A program made the position numbers and the translations under genes. Shown one piece after another: positions 19,886 through 34,803 of a stretch of DNA of 64,000 nt (the first letter of the stretch is position 1; each line of letters begins with the position of its first letter). The stretch comes from Enterobacter huaxiensis (GTDB lineage: Bacteria; Pseudomonadota; Gammaproteobacteria; Enterobacterales; Enterobacteriaceae). The DNA lies in NCBI RefSeq assembly GCF_003594935.2, contig NZ_CP043342.1:1364001-1428000 (forward strand). The letters are read 5' to 3'. The notes under the pieces were generated by a model. That model did no database searches, was not told the DNA's origin, and was given only the letters and a program-made list of their open reading frames with translations.

Positions 19886-22075
19886 ATGAAAAGAAAAACT
19901 TACAATAACGTAAAGATATTTATGATTGCGCTGGCGCTTTGCCTGATAGCGGTGCCTTTTTCCCGTTACCTCTCTCCGCGCGCTATCGTAAATGGCCATG
20001 AAGTATATTTAGCATGGTTACCGTTAAGCGTTATGTTAGCGGTCATTTTGTTGTTCGGTCGTAAGGCAATTATTCCCGTACTGTTAAGTTTTACCATTAC
20101 TAATATATTCCTCATTGATTTAGCTCCACTACAATATGCGGTTCTCTTATTTTGTCAGACGTTTTCTGTCTTCGCCGCATGTGGCGCAGTCCGTCTGATG
20201 CTTGGCAAGCGCTGGCGCTACGGCGTGCCCAACAGGTACATCGGGATTAGGATTTTCTGGCTTGGTTTCATGGTGCCTGTCGGCATCAAAATATCCATGT
20301 ACCTCGCAGGATATTTATTCCACTTTCCTGTCACTATTTCTAACTTCTTCGGTGAAGGAACGGCGATTTACAACGTCGTCGATATTCAAAGCCTGATCTG
20401 CGCGGCGTTGATTTTCACCATGATGTTCTATTATCCATTAAGAATGATTATTAATCCCCGCTATGCCAGGACCTTCTGGCGGCGGAGCGTAAAGCCCATA
20501 TTTTTCCACAAAAAGTCATTATTTATAGTCATCTGGCTAATGCTTTTAGTGTCAATTATCGCAATCTTATGTACGCCACTCGAATCACCTATAATTGCCG
20601 GATATCTGATGCCGGTTATTTTTATTCTTTTTACACTGGGCATCAGTCGCCTGAGCTACGCTCTCATTTCCTTGCTGTGGGCGGCTTCCGCACTCCTGCT
20701 GTTGAACTATAACTATAACTTTCTCAACGGCGTCGAGTCGGGACATTCGCTCTCCTTTATCCTGTCCGTACTGATCTCCTTCGCAATCTGCCTGCTTTAC
20801 ATGTCGCGGATCTACCAGCGAAGCGAGCGTATGAAGCGGGGCTGGCAGGAGATTGCACTCACGGATCCTCTGACGGGATTACCTAATATTCGTGCCCTGG
20901 AAGATTTTCTGCTGAATCATCCCGACGCCAAAATATGCTGTTTGCGGATGGACAACCTGGAGTTCCTGAGCCGCCATTACGGCATTCTGATGAGGGTGCA
21001 CTGCAAGCGGATTATTACGGCCTCACTGCAGCCGTTATTGCAAAAAGATGAGACCCTCTTCCAGCTGCCAGGGAGTGAACTGGTGCTGGTGCTGCTGGGG
21101 CCGGGAACGGCGGAGCGCTTGCAGCATATGGTTGATCGGCTCAATAGCCGTAAAATTTACTGGAACAACACCGGGCTGGATATTGAATTCGGCGCATCCT
21201 GGGGCGAAATGGGGAGCGGTGAAAATCTACACCACATGCTGGGGCAGCTCAGCTGGCTGTCTGAGCAGTCGTGTGCGGCGCATAATGTCCTGGCCTTGAC
21301 CAACAGCGTTGAGGATGTCTCCGGGCAAACAACGGACAGAGTACTCATGCTGGCACGTATTAAACGTGCGCTAGATGAGGGGGGGCTACATCTGTATGCC
21401 CAGCCTATCCGGAATGCGCAGGGTAAAGGGTATTATGAAATTCTCGCGCGCATGGAAAGTGATGGAGAGATTATTACGCCCGATCGCTTCATTCCGCTGA
21501 TTGCCCAGTTCAACATGAGCCACCGCTTTGACCTGCAGGTGGTCGAGAATCTCTTGATGTGGCTACGCGCGCATCCTGCCACACAGGATGGCACCCGTTT
21601 TTCCGTCAATCTGATGCCGATGACCTTAATGCAAAATGACGTTGCCGCGGAGATCGTCGCGCTTTTCGAGCGTTATGGCGTTGCGCCGCAGACAGTGGTG
21701 ATTGAAGTGACCGAGGAACAGGCGTTTTCTAACTCCGGGAGCAGCATCAACAATATCCAGCAGCTGAGAGACTACGGTTTCCGCATTGCCATTGATGACT
21801 TTGGTACAGGGTACGCGAATTACGAGCGCCTCAAGCGCCTGGAGGCAGACATCATCAAGATTGATGGTTGCTTCGTGAAGGATATTTGTACCGACAGCAT
21901 GGACGCGATGATAGTGCAGTCGATTTGCAACCTGGCAAAAACAAAGTCACTCTCGGTGGTGGCTGAATTTGTGGAAACCCCCGAGCAGCGCGACATGCTG
22001 CTGCGTTTCGGTGTCGACTATCTGCAAGGCTATTTGATAGGCAAACCCACGCCGTTAGCGGAATTACGGGCATAA
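19886..22075 (+). CDS. pdeA: PdeA (YfeA), MASE1-GGDEF-EAL cyclic-di-GMP phosphodiesterase
   Basis: The 729-residue membrane protein has eight or so hydrophobic segments in the first 310 residues (MASE1-type sensor), a degenerate GGDEF domain (about 325-470) and an EAL domain (about 480-729). The GGDEF site reads GSELV, so cyclase activity is not expected. The EAL domain keeps the residues needed for hydrolysis: E in YEILARM, N in FSVNLMP, E in VIEVTEEQA, DD in IDDFGTGY, K in IIKIDG and E in VVAEFVETPEQ. It therefore should degrade c-di-GMP. The best match is E. coli YfeA (PdeA) at the same locus. It stands alone between the alanine tRNAs and nupC and ends at a terminator. Confidence 0.9.
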   Translation: MKRKTYNNVKIFMIALALCLIAVPFSRYLSPRAIVNGHEVYLAWLPLSVMLAVILLFGRKAIIPVLLSFTITNIFLIDLAPLQYAVLLFCQTFSVFAACGAVRLMLGKRWRYGVPNRYIGIRIFWLGFMVPVGIKISMYLAGYLFHFPVTISNFFGEGTAIYNVVDIQSLICAALIFTMMFYYPLRMIINPRYARTFWRRSVKPIFFHKKSLFIVIWLMLLVSIIAILCTPLESPIIAGYLMPVIFILFTLGISRLSYALISLLWAASALLLLNYNYNFLNGVESGHSLSFILSVLISFAICLLYMSRIYQRSERMKRGWQEIALTDPLTGLPNIRALEDFLLNHPDAKICCLRMDNLEFLSRHYGILMRVHCKRIITASLQPLLQKDETLFQLPGSELVLVLLGPGTAERLQHMVDRLNSRKIYWNNTGLDIEFGASWGEMGSGENLHHMLGQLSWLSEQSCAAHNVLALTNSVEDVSGQTTDRVLMLARIKRALDEGGLHLYAQPIRNAQGKGYYEILARMESDGEIITPDRFIPLIAQFNMSHRFDLQVVENLLMWLRAHPATQDGTRFSVNLMPMTLMQNDVAAEIVALFERYGVAPQTVVIEVTEEQAFSNSGSSINNIQQLRDYGFRIAIDDFGTGYANYERLKRLEADIIKIDGCFVKDICTDSMDAMIVQSICNLAKTKSLSVVAEFVETPEQRDMLLRFGVDYLQGYLIGKPTPLAELRA

Positions 22076-22104
22076 AAAAACCGGAAGCCGAGGCTTCCGG
22101 TTTT
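22075..22104. terminator. Bidirectional terminator between pdeA and nupC
   Basis: The stem CCGGAAGC / GCTTCCGG with a CGAG loop (22081-22100) has an A run on the left and a T run on the right, so it serves the two convergent genes. Confidence 0.88.
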
Positions 22105-22120
22105 CATTTCACCGTTCGGA

Positions 22121-23308
22121 TTACAGTACCAGTGCTGCGATAGAAGCAGACAGTACGCTCACCAGCGTAGAGCCGTATACCAGCTTCAGGCCGAAGCGAG
22201 AAACCACGTTACCCTGTTCTTCGTTCAGACCTTTAATCGCACCGGCGATAATACCGATGGACGAGAAGTTCGCGAAGGAGACCAGGAACACGGACAGGAT
22301 GCCTTCCGCGCGCGGAGAGAGCGTGCTGGCAATCTTCTGCAGATCCATCATCGCCACGAATTCGTTAGACACCAGTTTGGTCGCCATAATACTGCCAACC
22401 TGCAGCGCTTCGTGAGCCGGAACACCCATCACCCAAGCAATTGGGTAGAAGATGTAGCCCAGAATACCCTGGAAGGAGATGCCCAGAACGGCTGCGAACA
22501 GGGCGTTCAGTGCGGCGATCAGCGCGATAAAACCAATCAGCATGGCGGCAACAATGATGGCAACCTTGAAGCCCGCCAGAATGTACTCGCCCAGCATTTC
22601 GAAGAAGCTCTGTCCTTCGTGCAGGTTTGACATCTGAATGTTCTCTTCGCTGGCGTCAACGCGGTAAGGGTTGATAATCGACAGGACGATAAAGGTGCTG
22701 AACATGTTCAGAACCAGTGCCGCAACAACAAATTTCGGTTCCAGCATGGTCATGTACGCGCCCACAATAGACATGGAAACGGTCGACATTGCGGTTGCCG
22801 CCATGGTGTACATGCGGTTACGGGACATTTTTCCGAGGATATCTTTGTACGCGATGAAGTTCTCAGACTGACCCAGGATCAGGGAGCTCACGGCGTTGAA
22901 AGATTCCAGTTTGCCCATGCCGTTGACTTTAGACAGCAGGAAGCCGATTGCGCGGATAACCACCGGCAGGACGCGGATGTGCTGGAGAATACCGATCAGC
23001 GCAGAGATGAAGACGATAGGGCAAAGCACTTTCAGGAAGAAGAAGGCCAGGCCCTGATCGTTCATGCTGCCAAAGACGAAGTTTGTGCCTTCGTTAGCGA
23101 ACCCGAGCAGTTTCTCGAACATCTCGGAAAAGCCTTTCACGAAGCCAAGGCCTACGTTGGAGTTCAGGAAGAACCACGCAAGTAAAACTTCAATGACCAG
23201 CAGTTGAACAACATAGCGAATACGAATTTTTTTGCGGTCTGTGCTGACCAACAGTGCAAGTGCAGTAACGACAACAAGTGCCAGGACAAAATGAAGGACG
23301 CGGTCCAT
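22121..23308 (-). CDS. nupC: NupC, nucleoside:proton symporter
   Basis: This inner-membrane concentrative nucleoside transporter (CNT family) has 395 residues. It is nearly identical to E. coli NupC along its length, including the conserved [13 protein letters not shown] and NEFVAMMDL segments. It appears five residues shorter than E. coli NupC in one place: after LNALFA the E. coli protein, as I recall it, has a longer stretch before ISFQGILGY, while here the sequence reads [14 protein letters not shown]. In relatives it is controlled by CRP and CytR. It is divergent from mntH. Confidence 0.96.
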   Translation of the reverse strand: MDRVLHFVLALVVVTALALLVSTDRKKIRIRYVVQLLVIEVLLAWFFLNSNVGLGFVKGFSEMFEKLLGFANEGTNFVFGSMNDQGLAFFFLKVLCPIVFISALIGILQHIRVLPVVIRAIGFLLSKVNGMGKLESFNAVSSLILGQSENFIAYKDILGKMSRNRMYTMAATAMSTVSMSIVGAYMTMLEPKFVVAALVLNMFSTFIVLSIINPYRVDASEENIQMSNLHEGQSFFEMLGEYILAGFKVAIIVAAMLIGFIALIAALNALFAAVLGISFQGILGYIFYPIAWVMGVPAHEALQVGSIMATKLVSNEFVAMMDLQKIASTLSPRAEGILSVFLVSFANFSSIGIIAGAIKGLNEEQGNVVSRFGLKLVYGSTLVSVLSASIAALVL

Positions 23309-23592
23309 ATTTGCTCCAAATATGAGGCAGGTTTAATTTCCGTGCACATTCTATGTAACAAGCGCAAAGAAAACGAGATCAAGGCCACACTATAGTTACA
23401 TCCTGTGACGAGTCTCAAAAATAGTGATCAACAATACATTTTTGTTATGTTAGGTAAATGAGTGAAAAGTTAAGTTTGTGTGCTACGCTTCACAAATGAC
23501 TGCGCATTTTCACATTCTGTGATGTCGCACCCCCTGCCCACCTATTGTTCGTAGCTATCAGAGAAATCACCGTAAACCATCTAAATGATCTT

Positions 23593-23611
23593 GATAATCA
23601 TTCTCATTTTG
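23593..23611 (+). promoter_or_regulatory. Fur-type iron box upstream of mntH
   Basis: GATAATCATTCTCATTTTG matches the Fur consensus (GATAATGATAATCATTATC) at most positions. It lies about 45-62 bases before the mntH start, as in E. coli where Fur represses mntH. Confidence 0.75.
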
Positions 23612-23620
23612 ATAGCATTA

Positions 23621-24893
<1,273 letters not shown>

Positions 24894-24895
24894 AA

Positions 24896-24924
24896 AAGAA
24901 AGGAGCCGGGAGGCTCCTTTCTTG
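24896..24924. terminator. Terminator between mntH and ypeC
   Basis: The stem GAAAGGAGCC / GGCTCCTTTC with a GGGA loop is flanked by an A run before and T-rich sequence after. It serves the convergent mntH and ypeC genes. Confidence 0.85.
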
Positions 24925-24927
24925 TTG

Positions 24928-25275
24928 TTAGTGGTGATGGCCGTGTCCGCGGCCTTTACCGTGTCCGTGACCCCAGCCGCCACGGCGGTCGTCACGATCG
25001 TTCCAGCCCTCGCGGTAGCCGCGTTCATAAGCTTTACGCTTATCCCAGCCACGGTGATAGCCGTTGTCATGCTTCCACCAGCGGTTTTTACGCCACTCGT
25101 AGTTGCGGTGCCAGTAGTCACGGTCGCGCCAGCCGCCGCCGTCCCAGTAGTTACCGTAATTGTCGCGATCGCCAATTTGTAATTTTATCGATGGCAACAG
25201 GGTGATTTCGCCAGCATTGGCGACCAGCGGGGCCGAAGCCAGTAATACCGCTGCAAGAATCAGTGACCTGAACAT
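24928..25275 (-). CDS. ypeC: YpeC, DUF2502 secreted protein
   Basis: The 115-residue protein starts at the ATG at 25275 ([23 protein letters not shown]), behind a GGAG site. An upstream in-frame ATG adds five residues of no family support. The first 21 residues form a signal peptide with the cleavage site ANA-GE. The mature part is rich in Trp, Tyr, Arg and Asp ([18 protein letters not shown]) and ends in a Gly/His-rich tail ([14 protein letters not shown]) that could bind metal. It sits next to mntH, but no functional link is known. Confidence 0.88.
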   Translation of the reverse strand: MFRSLILAAVLLASAPLVANAGEITLLPSIKLQIGDRDNYGNYWDGGGWRDRDYWHRNYEWRKNRWWKHDNGYHRGWDKRKAYERGYREGWNDRDDRRGGWGHGHGKGRGHGHHH

Positions 25276-25401
25276 ACTCTTCTCCTTCACGATCGGGGCC
25301 GCTGTGCGACCTGTTAACGCAATTTTACGATTTGGTAAACATTCGTTTCATCGCCTCAACTCCGAAATCATGAAGGAGAGCATTTTTTGCTAAAAGTGAT
25401 T

Positions 25402-28243
<2,842 letters not shown>

Positions 28244-29479
28244 TCATTTGTCGTTACGCCAGGCCATCATCATCGGTTTGCCCGCCAGCAGGAGCCAGGC
28301 GGGCAACATCACAATACACAACAGCGGGAGCAGCGTGGTGTCAGGAACGACCACGGCGGCCATAAACAGGCTCAGCCACGCATCACGCGTTACCACCAGC
28401 ACCAGCCCCAGAATGGAGCACGAAACGGTGATCGCCGCCGGTACGGCATCAACATGCTCGTGCAGCATCAGCCCCAGCGCAACGCCGACAAATACCGCCG
28501 GGAAGATGCGCCCGCCGCGAAAACCGCAGGCTGCTGCCACCACCAGCGCCGCCAGTTTTATCACCGCAAACAGCAGATAATCAGAGACGCTAAAGACCTG
28601 GCTGAAGGCCAGCTGCTGCATCTCGTCCAGACCCTTAAAGAGAGTTACCGTTCCGCCGATCGCCCCCAGCGTGCCCAGCACAAAGCCGCCGACGCCCAGA
28701 ATGAGCACAGGATGCTTCAGTCTGTGCATCAGCCGATGCAGGCGGGGAAGGCACCAGACCGCCACCATCCCCAGCGCAATGGCGATGGCAACCACGATCG
28801 CACCGCTGAAAATATCGGCGATCTGCATCTGACCATAATGGGGGAGGGAGAGCGAGAAATGGGGATGGAAGAACATGCTGGTGGTAAGCGCACCCGCGGC
28901 GGCGGCCATCAGTGGCGCAAACAGTTTGTCCCAGAGCGGGACGTCGTTATTGCTGCTGAGCGTCTGAGAAAAAATCAGCGCAGCAGCCACGGGGGTACCA
29001 AACAGCGCGCCGATGGTGCCTGCTGATGCCAGAATGGTCCAGTCCAGCGCGCCCACGCGAGGAAAAACGCGCGCGCCGAGAAAAACCGCCAGCGCGATGT
29101 TAACGGACATGATGGGGTGCTCTGGCCCGAGGCTAACGCCGCCCGCGAGGCCGATAATCAGCGCGATGATCAGCCCCGGCAGCGCCGAAGGCGAAACAGG
29201 CGCACCGATCAAGGGTTCCTGTGCCGGGTCAGGCCCCGCGTGGCCGGGGCTAAAGCGAATCACCAGACCCACCGCGATACCGGTCAGCGTCAGCATGAAA
29301 ATAATCCATGCGGGAGAATCCATACTGACGCCCAGGGTGGCCGGGAGTGCTGTCCACAACATCGTCTGGAGAACCGACGCAATTTTCATGACGACGATGA
29401 GCACCAGGCTTGAGGCAACGCCAATAATCAAGGCCGGGATTGCCAACACCAGCATGGTTCTGGCTCGCGGGTGGAGCAT
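28244..29479 (-). CDS. yfeO: YfeO, ClC-family ion channel/transporter
   Basis: The 411-residue inner-membrane protein has about ten to twelve hydrophobic segments. Voltage-gated chloride channel (ClC) features include the GVSLGPEHP stretch (about residue 115, equivalent to the GxxxGPE ion-path loop), the [13 protein letters not shown] motif and [14 protein letters not shown] (equivalent to GxFxP). It matches E. coli YfeO. The ion transported is unproven. Its 3' end abuts that of the convergent ipdC with no spacer, so no shared terminator is present. Confidence 0.88.
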   Translation of the reverse strand: MLHPRARTMLVLAIPALIIGVASSLVLIVVMKIASVLQTMLWTALPATLGVSMDSPAWIIFMLTLTGIAVGLVIRFSPGHAGPDPAQEPLIGAPVSPSALPGLIIALIIGLAGGVSLGPEHPIMSVNIALAVFLGARVFPRVGALDWTILASAGTIGALFGTPVAAALIFSQTLSSNNDVPLWDKLFAPLMAAAAGALTTSMFFHPHFSLSLPHYGQMQIADIFSGAIVVAIAIALGMVAVWCLPRLHRLMHRLKHPVLILGVGGFVLGTLGAIGGTVTLFKGLDEMQQLAFSQVFSVSDYLLFAVIKLAALVVAAACGFRGGRIFPAVFVGVALGLMLHEHVDAVPAAITVSCSILGLVLVVTRDAWLSLFMAAVVVPDTTLLPLLCIVMLPAWLLLAGKPMMMAWRNDK

Positions 29480-29550
29480 GATGATTTCCTTGTAGAAAAC
29501 GGTATTTCGTTACTTTGCACAATCAGCCTTATGGCAATAGTGCAAAAGGT

Positions 29551-29564
29551 GCTGAAACGGTAAA
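29551..29564 (+). promoter_or_regulatory. Cra (FruR) site upstream of glk
   Basis: GCTGAAACGGTAAA fits the Cra consensus (RSTGAAWCSNTHHW). It lies about 122-135 bases before the glk start. Cra represses glk in E. coli. Confidence 0.7.
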
Positions 29565-29685
29565 GTTATTCTGTGACGAAGATCGATAATCGTGGGGGCA
29601 GTCACCTTCTGGTCGTTGTTGTTATCACGCCTTGAATTTACAGTGTCCCAAAGATTTATTCTGACTTTAGCGGAGCAGTAGAAGA

Positions 29686-30651
29686 ATGACAAAGTATGCT
29701 TTGGTAGGTGACGTGGGCGGCACCAACGCGCGCCTTGCGCTATGCGATGTGAATAGCGGCGAAATTTCTCAGGCCAAAACCTATTCAGGGCTGGACTACC
29801 CGAGCCTGGAAGCCGTGGTTCGCGTCTATCTGGACGAACACAAGGTGAGCGTGGAAGACGGGTGTATAGCGATTGCCTGCCCGATCACCGGCGACTGGGT
29901 AGCGATGACCAACCATACGTGGGCGTTTTCCATTGCCGAGATGCAGAAAAATCTCGGATTTTCCCATCTTGAGATCATTAATGATTTCACTGCCGTTTCG
30001 ATGGCGATCCCGATGCTCAAGCCAGAGCATTTGATCCAGTTTGGCGGCACTGCGCCGGTGGAAGGCAAACCGATCGCCGTATACGGTGCCGGCACCGGTC
30101 TGGGCGTGTCGCATCTGGTGCATGTCGATAAGCGCTGGGTCAGCCTGCCGGGTGAAGGCGGCCACGTGGACTTTGCGCCGAACAGCGAGGAAGAGGGCAT
30201 TATTCTCGAAGAGCTGCGGGCTGAAATTGGCCACGTTTCTGCCGAGCGCGTGCTTTCCGGCCCGGGCCTGGTAAACCTGTACCGTGCGATTGTAAAATCA
30301 GACGGGCGTTTGCCTGAAAACCTGCAGCCGAAAGACGTCACCGAGCGCGCGCTGGCGGACAGCTGTATCGACTGTCGTCGCGCCCTGTCGCTGTTCTGCG
30401 TCATCATGGGACGTTTTGGCGGTAACCTGGCGCTGAATCTTAGCACCTTTGGCGGCGTCTATATTGCGGGTGGGATCGTGCCGCGCTTCCTCGACTTCTT
30501 TAAAGCCTCCGGTTTCCGCGGCGGCTTTGAGGATAAAGGGCGTTTCCGAAGCTATGTGCAGGACATTCCTGTCTATCTGATTGTGCACGATAACCCGGGC
30601 CTGCTGGGCTCCGGCGCGCACCTGCGTCAGGTCCTGGGCCAGATCCTCTGA
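29686..30651 (+). CDS. glk: Glk, glucokinase
   Basis: This cytosolic enzyme phosphorylates free glucose with ATP. It has 321 residues, the E. coli length. The ATP phosphate loop is [12 protein letters not shown] (8-19), the catalytic Asp lies in IINDFTAV (about residue 100), and [11 protein letters not shown] and [10 protein letters not shown] (about 137-167) are the hexose/phosphate motifs of the ROK-unrelated bacterial Glk family. A Cra site is present upstream. The gene is convergent with ypdB. Confidence 0.97.
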   Translation: MTKYALVGDVGGTNARLALCDVNSGEISQAKTYSGLDYPSLEAVVRVYLDEHKVSVEDGCIAIACPITGDWVAMTNHTWAFSIAEMQKNLGFSHLEIINDFTAVSMAIPMLKPEHLIQFGGTAPVEGKPIAVYGAGTGLGVSHLVHVDKRWVSLPGEGGHVDFAPNSEEEGIILEELRAEIGHVSAERVLSGPGLVNLYRAIVKSDGRLPENLQPKDVTERALADSCIDCRRALSLFCVIMGRFGGNLALNLSTFGGVYIAGGIVPRFLDFFKASGFRGGFEDKGRFRSYVQDIPVYLIVHDNPGLLGSGAHLRQVLGQIL

Positions 30652-30657
30652 TGTTTT

Positions 30658-30682
30658 TACCCTCTCCCGCGGGAGAGGGTAG
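30658..30682. repeat. Inverted repeat between glk and ypdB
   Basis: TACCCTCTCCCGCGGGAGAGGGTA (30659-30682 approximately) is a perfect palindrome that folds to a very stable hairpin. There is no long T tail, although TTTTT precedes it. It resembles the CCCTCTCCC-type short repeats common between enterobacterial genes and may end both convergent transcripts. Confidence 0.6.
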
Positions 30683-30685
30683 GCC

Positions 30686-31417
30686 TTAAAGGTGCATCAG
30701 CTGGCGAAACTCTTTCACCTTGCTGCGGCTTACCGGCACCTGAAAATCGAGATCTTTCAAACGTAAAATGTAGGTGTTATTAAACCAGGGCTCGATCTCG
30801 CGAATTTTGTTCAAATTGACGCAGAATGAGCGGTGGCAGCGGAAGAAGTGCGCTGCCGGCAGCTTGCTGCAAAACTCCGTAATGTTCATCGCCATCACGT
30901 ACGATTCGCGCCGCGTGTAGACAAACGTCATCTTTTCATGGGCTTCGGCGTAATAGATATCGTCGATTGGCGTGACGATGATGCGCTCATCTTTTACCAG
31001 ATTGATGGTGTCATTTTCACGCACGGCCGGGCCTGCGCTAAGGGGGGTTGCCTGCTGTTGCCATGCTGCTTCGAGCTTCTGCAGCATGCTGACAATCCGC
31101 GACTCCTGGTAAGGCTTAAGAATGTAGTCAAACGCCTCCAGTTCGAACGCCTCTACCGCATGTTCTTTCCAGGCGGTGACGAACACAATAAACGGCTTAT
31201 GGGCAAACTGATTAATGTTTTGCGCCAGCAGCACGCCGTCCAGCGACGGAATATTGATGTCGAGAAAAATGGCGTCAACCCGGTTGTGCTGTAAAAACTT
31301 CAGCACGTCCAGACCGTCGTCAAAGGTGCCTACAATCTCCATCTGGCTGTGCGTTTTAATCAGCCAGCTCAGCTCCTGTTGAGCCAGAATTTCATCTTCT
31401 ACGATGATGACTTTCAT
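30686..31417 (-). CDS. ypdB: YpdB (PyrR), LytTR response regulator
   Basis: The 243-residue regulator has a receiver domain (1-120, phosphoryl-acceptor D53 in IFLDINIP, switch K near VTAWKEHAVEAFELEAFDYILKP) and a LytTR DNA-binding domain (about 135-243). In E. coli it works with YpdA as a pyruvate-responsive system that induces the transporter gene yhjX. It lies 13 bases after ypdA, so the two are co-transcribed. Confidence 0.94.
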   Translation of the reverse strand: MKVIIVEDEILAQQELSWLIKTHSQMEIVGTFDDGLDVLKFLQHNRVDAIFLDINIPSLDGVLLAQNINQFAHKPFIVFVTAWKEHAVEAFELEAFDYILKPYQESRIVSMLQKLEAAWQQQATPLSAGPAVRENDTINLVKDERIIVTPIDDIYYAEAHEKMTFVYTRRESYVMAMNITEFCSKLPAAHFFRCHRSFCVNLNKIREIEPWFNNTYILRLKDLDFQVPVSRSKVKEFRQLMHL

Positions 31418-31430
31418 GTGTTACTCCGGC

Positions 31431-33128
31431 CTACGGCAACAAGGATATCGGTGCATGAACGGCGGTGCGGTCATGCGGGACGTAAAAAGCGATCTCTGTG
31501 CCGGGCTCAAGACGGCGAATATGTAGACCTTCGCCATACAGCAGCTTGACCCGATGATGGACGTTCAACAAACCAATCTTGTTGCCAGGCATTTCGTTAG
31601 ATTCTACGCGCTCAACGACTTTCGGGTCGATGCCGTGGCCGGTATCGCGTACCGCAATACGGACTCGGTTGCCGCTTTCCGTCACGCCGATCGTCACCAC
31701 GCCTTTCCCTTTGCAGGGCTGGATACCATGGACAATGGCGTTCTCAACCAGCGGCTGGATCAGCAGGCTTGGGATCACGCAGTTGACCTCTTCATCAATA
31801 TCGTAAATGACGGTGAGTTTGTCGCCGAAGCGGGCCTGCTCAATCGCGATGTAATCTTTAATCTGGTACAGCTCTTTTTTGATGTCGATCTGCTCGTCGT
31901 CCTTCAGCTCAATGTTGTAGCGCAGATAGCGTGACAGATTAAAAATAAGCTGGCGCGCGGTGTCCGGATTTAGCCGAATGGACGAGGAGATGGCGTTCAG
32001 CGCGTTAAACAGAAAATGGGGATTTATTTTGCTCTGCAGCGCGCGCAGCTCTGCCTTATTTGCCATCTCGCGCAGCTGCTCGGCGCGTGAAACCTCAAGC
32101 TGGGTAGAAATAATCTGCGACAGGCCAATCGCCATCTCCTGAAGCGAAGAGGTGATCTGGTGGGCGTGGCAGTAATAAATCTTCAGCGTGCCGGTCACTA
32201 CGCCTTTTTCCCAAAGGGGGATCACCAGCATGGAGTGAATTTCCGGGGTTCTGTGGGCTTCATCATTGTTTTTAATGATGATTTTACCGTAGTTGATCGA
32301 CTGTCTGGTCGTTGGGCTAATGGTATCGTCGTTGTCCTGATAGTTATGTTCGCCCACACCGACGTAGGCCAGCACGTGGTCGATATTGGTGATGGCGACG
32401 GCATCGGCGTGGATATCCCGGCGGATGATATCGCAAACCTGACGCAGCGATTCGGCGTTAACGTGGCGGAAAAGCGGCAGCGTTTTGTTGGCAATGTCCA
32501 GCGCCAGCTTGGCCTGACGGGCGGCGCTGGCCTCTTTTTCCCCTTCAACGCTTTGCACCAGCAGCACGATAAAGCCGATGCAGACGCTGCCGAGGATCAT
32601 CGGAATGCCGATTTTTGAGACGATATCCAGGCCCAGCGCGGTGGTTGGCGCCCAGACGACCACCAGAATCATGGTCAACGTTTCACACACCATGCCCGCG
32701 ATGATCCCCGCCCGCCAGCGCTGCTTTTTCGGGATTTTGCGGTTAATCCAGCCGGAAAGTATCCCGGCAATAATGCTGGTAATGAAGCACGGAATGGCCG
32801 TCACGCCGCCAATATCAATCAGGTAACGGTGCGTGCCGGCGATAATACCGGTGATAATCCCGACCCACGGGCCGAACAAAATCCCGCCGGACATCACGGC
32901 GATGATTCGCACGTTAACCAGTGAACCTTCTACCGGAACGCCGGACCAGGTGCTGAACAGGGCGAACAGGGAAAAAATGGCCGTTACTGCCAGCAGCTCC
33001 TTTGGCGAGTGCGCAGACTTGTGCAGAAGCTCGCGAAACAGGCGGATGCGAATGAGGAAGAACAGGCAGATCAGCATTAATGCCGCACGGTCAAATACCG
33101 CGAGGAGCATATCGAAGATTTCGTGCAC
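31431..33128 (-). CDS. ypdA: YpdA (PyrS), LytS-type sensor histidine kinase
   Basis: The 565-residue membrane sensor has an N-terminal block of about six membrane segments (5TM-5TMR_LYT, about 1-195), a GAF domain (about 220-345), a His-kinase domain with the phosphorylated histidine in [15 protein letters not shown] (about 364-378) and an ATPase domain ([19 protein letters not shown], about 450-530). In E. coli it senses extracellular pyruvate. It is divergent from alaC across a 384-bp region that holds a structured leader. Confidence 0.94.
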   Translation of the reverse strand: MHEIFDMLLAVFDRAALMLICLFFLIRIRLFRELLHKSAHSPKELLAVTAIFSLFALFSTWSGVPVEGSLVNVRIIAVMSGGILFGPWVGIITGIIAGTHRYLIDIGGVTAIPCFITSIIAGILSGWINRKIPKKQRWRAGIIAGMVCETLTMILVVVWAPTTALGLDIVSKIGIPMILGSVCIGFIVLLVQSVEGEKEASAARQAKLALDIANKTLPLFRHVNAESLRQVCDIIRRDIHADAVAITNIDHVLAYVGVGEHNYQDNDDTISPTTRQSINYGKIIIKNNDEAHRTPEIHSMLVIPLWEKGVVTGTLKIYYCHAHQITSSLQEMAIGLSQIISTQLEVSRAEQLREMANKAELRALQSKINPHFLFNALNAISSSIRLNPDTARQLIFNLSRYLRYNIELKDDEQIDIKKELYQIKDYIAIEQARFGDKLTVIYDIDEEVNCVIPSLLIQPLVENAIVHGIQPCKGKGVVTIGVTESGNRVRIAVRDTGHGIDPKVVERVESNEMPGNKIGLLNVHHRVKLLYGEGLHIRRLEPGTEIAFYVPHDRTAVHAPISLLP

Positions 33129-33512
33129 GAGTGAACCTGGGAAAACGGGAAAAAACTATGATAAAAAACCTGGCGCGTAATAACCAGCTATCAGTCCTGT
33201 TTATCAAATGGGGAAAACCATAATTTCCAAAGGGGATAGTCGGTGTGTGCCTGACTAGCCCCGCAGTGCGAAGCGTGAAGGGCTGAGAGGTAATAATCTT
33301 GATAACATCATGTTAAGCAACTGATATTAAAATTTGTTTTTCGCCAGACTGCTTCCGGTTTTATCGCCAGGGGCTTTCCCGTTTTAGGGCCAAATCTTTT
33401 TTTTTGCTCACCCTCTCGACAGCGGGATTTTATTCAGGTTATTTTCTAAGCATGCCACATGCGTGGCAGCGTCGCTCGGACGGTCCGGGCGCTAACGTAA
33501 TCTGAGGAATCT
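33129..33512 (+). other. ypdA-alaC intergenic region with a possible structured alaC leader
   Basis: No gene of usual size is seen in these 384 bases. On the plus strand there is a hairpin with arms 33232-33241 and 33253-33262 (GGGGATAGTC / GACTAGCCCC, one mismatch). The sequence GGGCTGAGAGGTAATAAT follows (33279-33296), then a weak GC hairpin before a run of nine T (about 33397-33405). A second small hairpin TGCCAC/GTGGCA lies at 33453-33468. A TCTGAGGAATCT segment before 33513 supplies the alaC ribosome binding site. The arrangement resembles a leader with an internal terminator, but I cannot name an RNA family. Confidence 0.4.
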
Positions 33513-34748
33513 ATGGCTGAATTCAGTCCTGAACGCCGCTTCACGCGTATCGATCGTCTCCCTCCTTATGTTTTCAACATCACTGCTGAACTGAAAATGG
33601 CTGCGCGTCGGCGCGGCGAAGATATTATCGACTTCAGCATGGGTAACCCTGACGGCCCTACGCCGCCGCATATCGTAGAGAAACTCTGTACGGTTGCCCA
33701 GCGTCCCGATACGCATGGCTACTCGACGTCCCGCGGCATTCCTCGTCTGCGTCGGGCTATTTCGCGCTGGTATCAGGATCGCTATCAGGTGGATATCGAC
33801 CCTGAGAGCGAAGCGATTGTCACCATTGGTTCAAAAGAGGGGCTGGCACACCTGATGCTGGCAACCCTGGATCACGGCGATACCGTGCTGGTGCCAAACC
33901 CGAGCTACCCCATTCATATCTATGGTGCGGTAATCGCCGGGGCGCAGGTGCGTTCTGTGCCGCTGGTGGAAGGCGTTGATTTCTTCAACGAGCTGGAACG
34001 TGCGATCCGTGAAAGCTACCCAAAACCCAAGATGATGATCCTTGGTTTTCCGTCAAACCCAACCGCACAGTGCGTAGAGCTCGAATTCTTCGAAAAGGTG
34101 GTCGCCCTGGCTAAACGGTATGACGTGCTGGTGGTTCACGATCTTGCCTATGCCGATATTGTCTACGACGGCTGGAAGGCACCTTCCATTATGCAGGTGC
34201 CGGGAGCCCGCGACGTGGCGGTCGAATTTTTCACGCTGTCCAAAAGCTACAACATGGCGGGCTGGCGCATTGGTTTCATGGTCGGTAACAAAACGCTGGT
34301 GAATGCACTGGCGCGCATTAAGAGTTATCACGACTACGGGACATTTACCCCGCTGCAGGTGGCCGCAATTGCCGCGCTGGAAGGCGATCAGCAGTGCGTG
34401 CATGATATTGCCGCCCAGTATAAACGCCGTCGCGACGTGCTGGTGAAAGGCCTGCACGAGGCTGGATGGATGGTCGAAATGCCGAAAGCGTCGATGTACG
34501 TCTGGGCGAAAATACCTGAGCCCTACGCGGCAATGGGTTCGCTGGAGTTTGCCAAGAAGCTGCTGCAGGACGCTAAAGTGTGCGTCTCTCCGGGGATCGG
34601 TTTTGGTGATTATGGTGACACGCACGTCCGATTCGCGCTGATCGAGAACAGCGACCGAATCCGCCAGGCGGTGAGGGGAATAAAAAGCATGTTCCGGGCC
34701 GACGGGCTTCTCTCGTCGAAAAGCGTTGCAGAACATCACGAACCGTAA
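33513..34748 (+). CDS. alaC: AlaC, glutamate-pyruvate aminotransferase
   Basis: This PLP aminotransferase of fold type I makes alanine from pyruvate and glutamate. It has 411 residues. The cofactor lysine is K244 in [15 protein letters not shown]. Other family motifs are [13 protein letters not shown] (about 42-54) and [10 protein letters not shown] (about 180-189). It is one of the main alanine-forming enzymes in E. coli. It is divergent from the pyruvate-sensing ypdAB, a pairing that links pyruvate sensing and pyruvate use. A strong terminator follows. Confidence 0.96.
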   Translation: MAEFSPERRFTRIDRLPPYVFNITAELKMAARRRGEDIIDFSMGNPDGPTPPHIVEKLCTVAQRPDTHGYSTSRGIPRLRRAISRWYQDRYQVDIDPESEAIVTIGSKEGLAHLMLATLDHGDTVLVPNPSYPIHIYGAVIAGAQVRSVPLVEGVDFFNELERAIRESYPKPKMMILGFPSNPTAQCVELEFFEKVVALAKRYDVLVVHDLAYADIVYDGWKAPSIMQVPGARDVAVEFFTLSKSYNMAGWRIGFMVGNKTLVNALARIKSYHDYGTFTPLQVAAIAALEGDQQCVHDIAAQYKRRRDVLVKGLHEAGWMVEMPKASMYVWAKIPEPYAAMGSLEFAKKLLQDAKVCVSPGIGFGDYGDTHVRFALIENSDRIRQAVRGIKSMFRADGLLSSKSVAEHHEP

Positions 34749-34757
34749 CCCACATAC

Positions 34758-34788
34758 AAAAACAGGCGCCAAAGGCGCCTGTTTTTTT
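34758..34788. terminator. Terminator between alaC and ypdK
   Basis: The stem CAGGCGCC / GGCGCCTG with an AAA loop (34763-34781) has an A run on the left and seven T on the right, so it serves both convergent genes. Confidence 0.9.
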
Positions 34789-34803
34789 GACTGCATGTTT
34801 TTA

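Noticed and set aside
23470..23500. CRP site suggested by TTGTGTGCTACGCTTCACAA upstream of nupC
   Set aside because: The arms are two bases too far apart for a normal CRP site, so it is not listed as a site.
33279..33296. Thiamine pyrophosphate riboswitch suggested by CTGAGAGGTAATA
   Set aside because: The second conserved half of the aptamer (GAACCTGAT...) is absent and alaC is not a thiamine gene, so only a generic leader is proposed.
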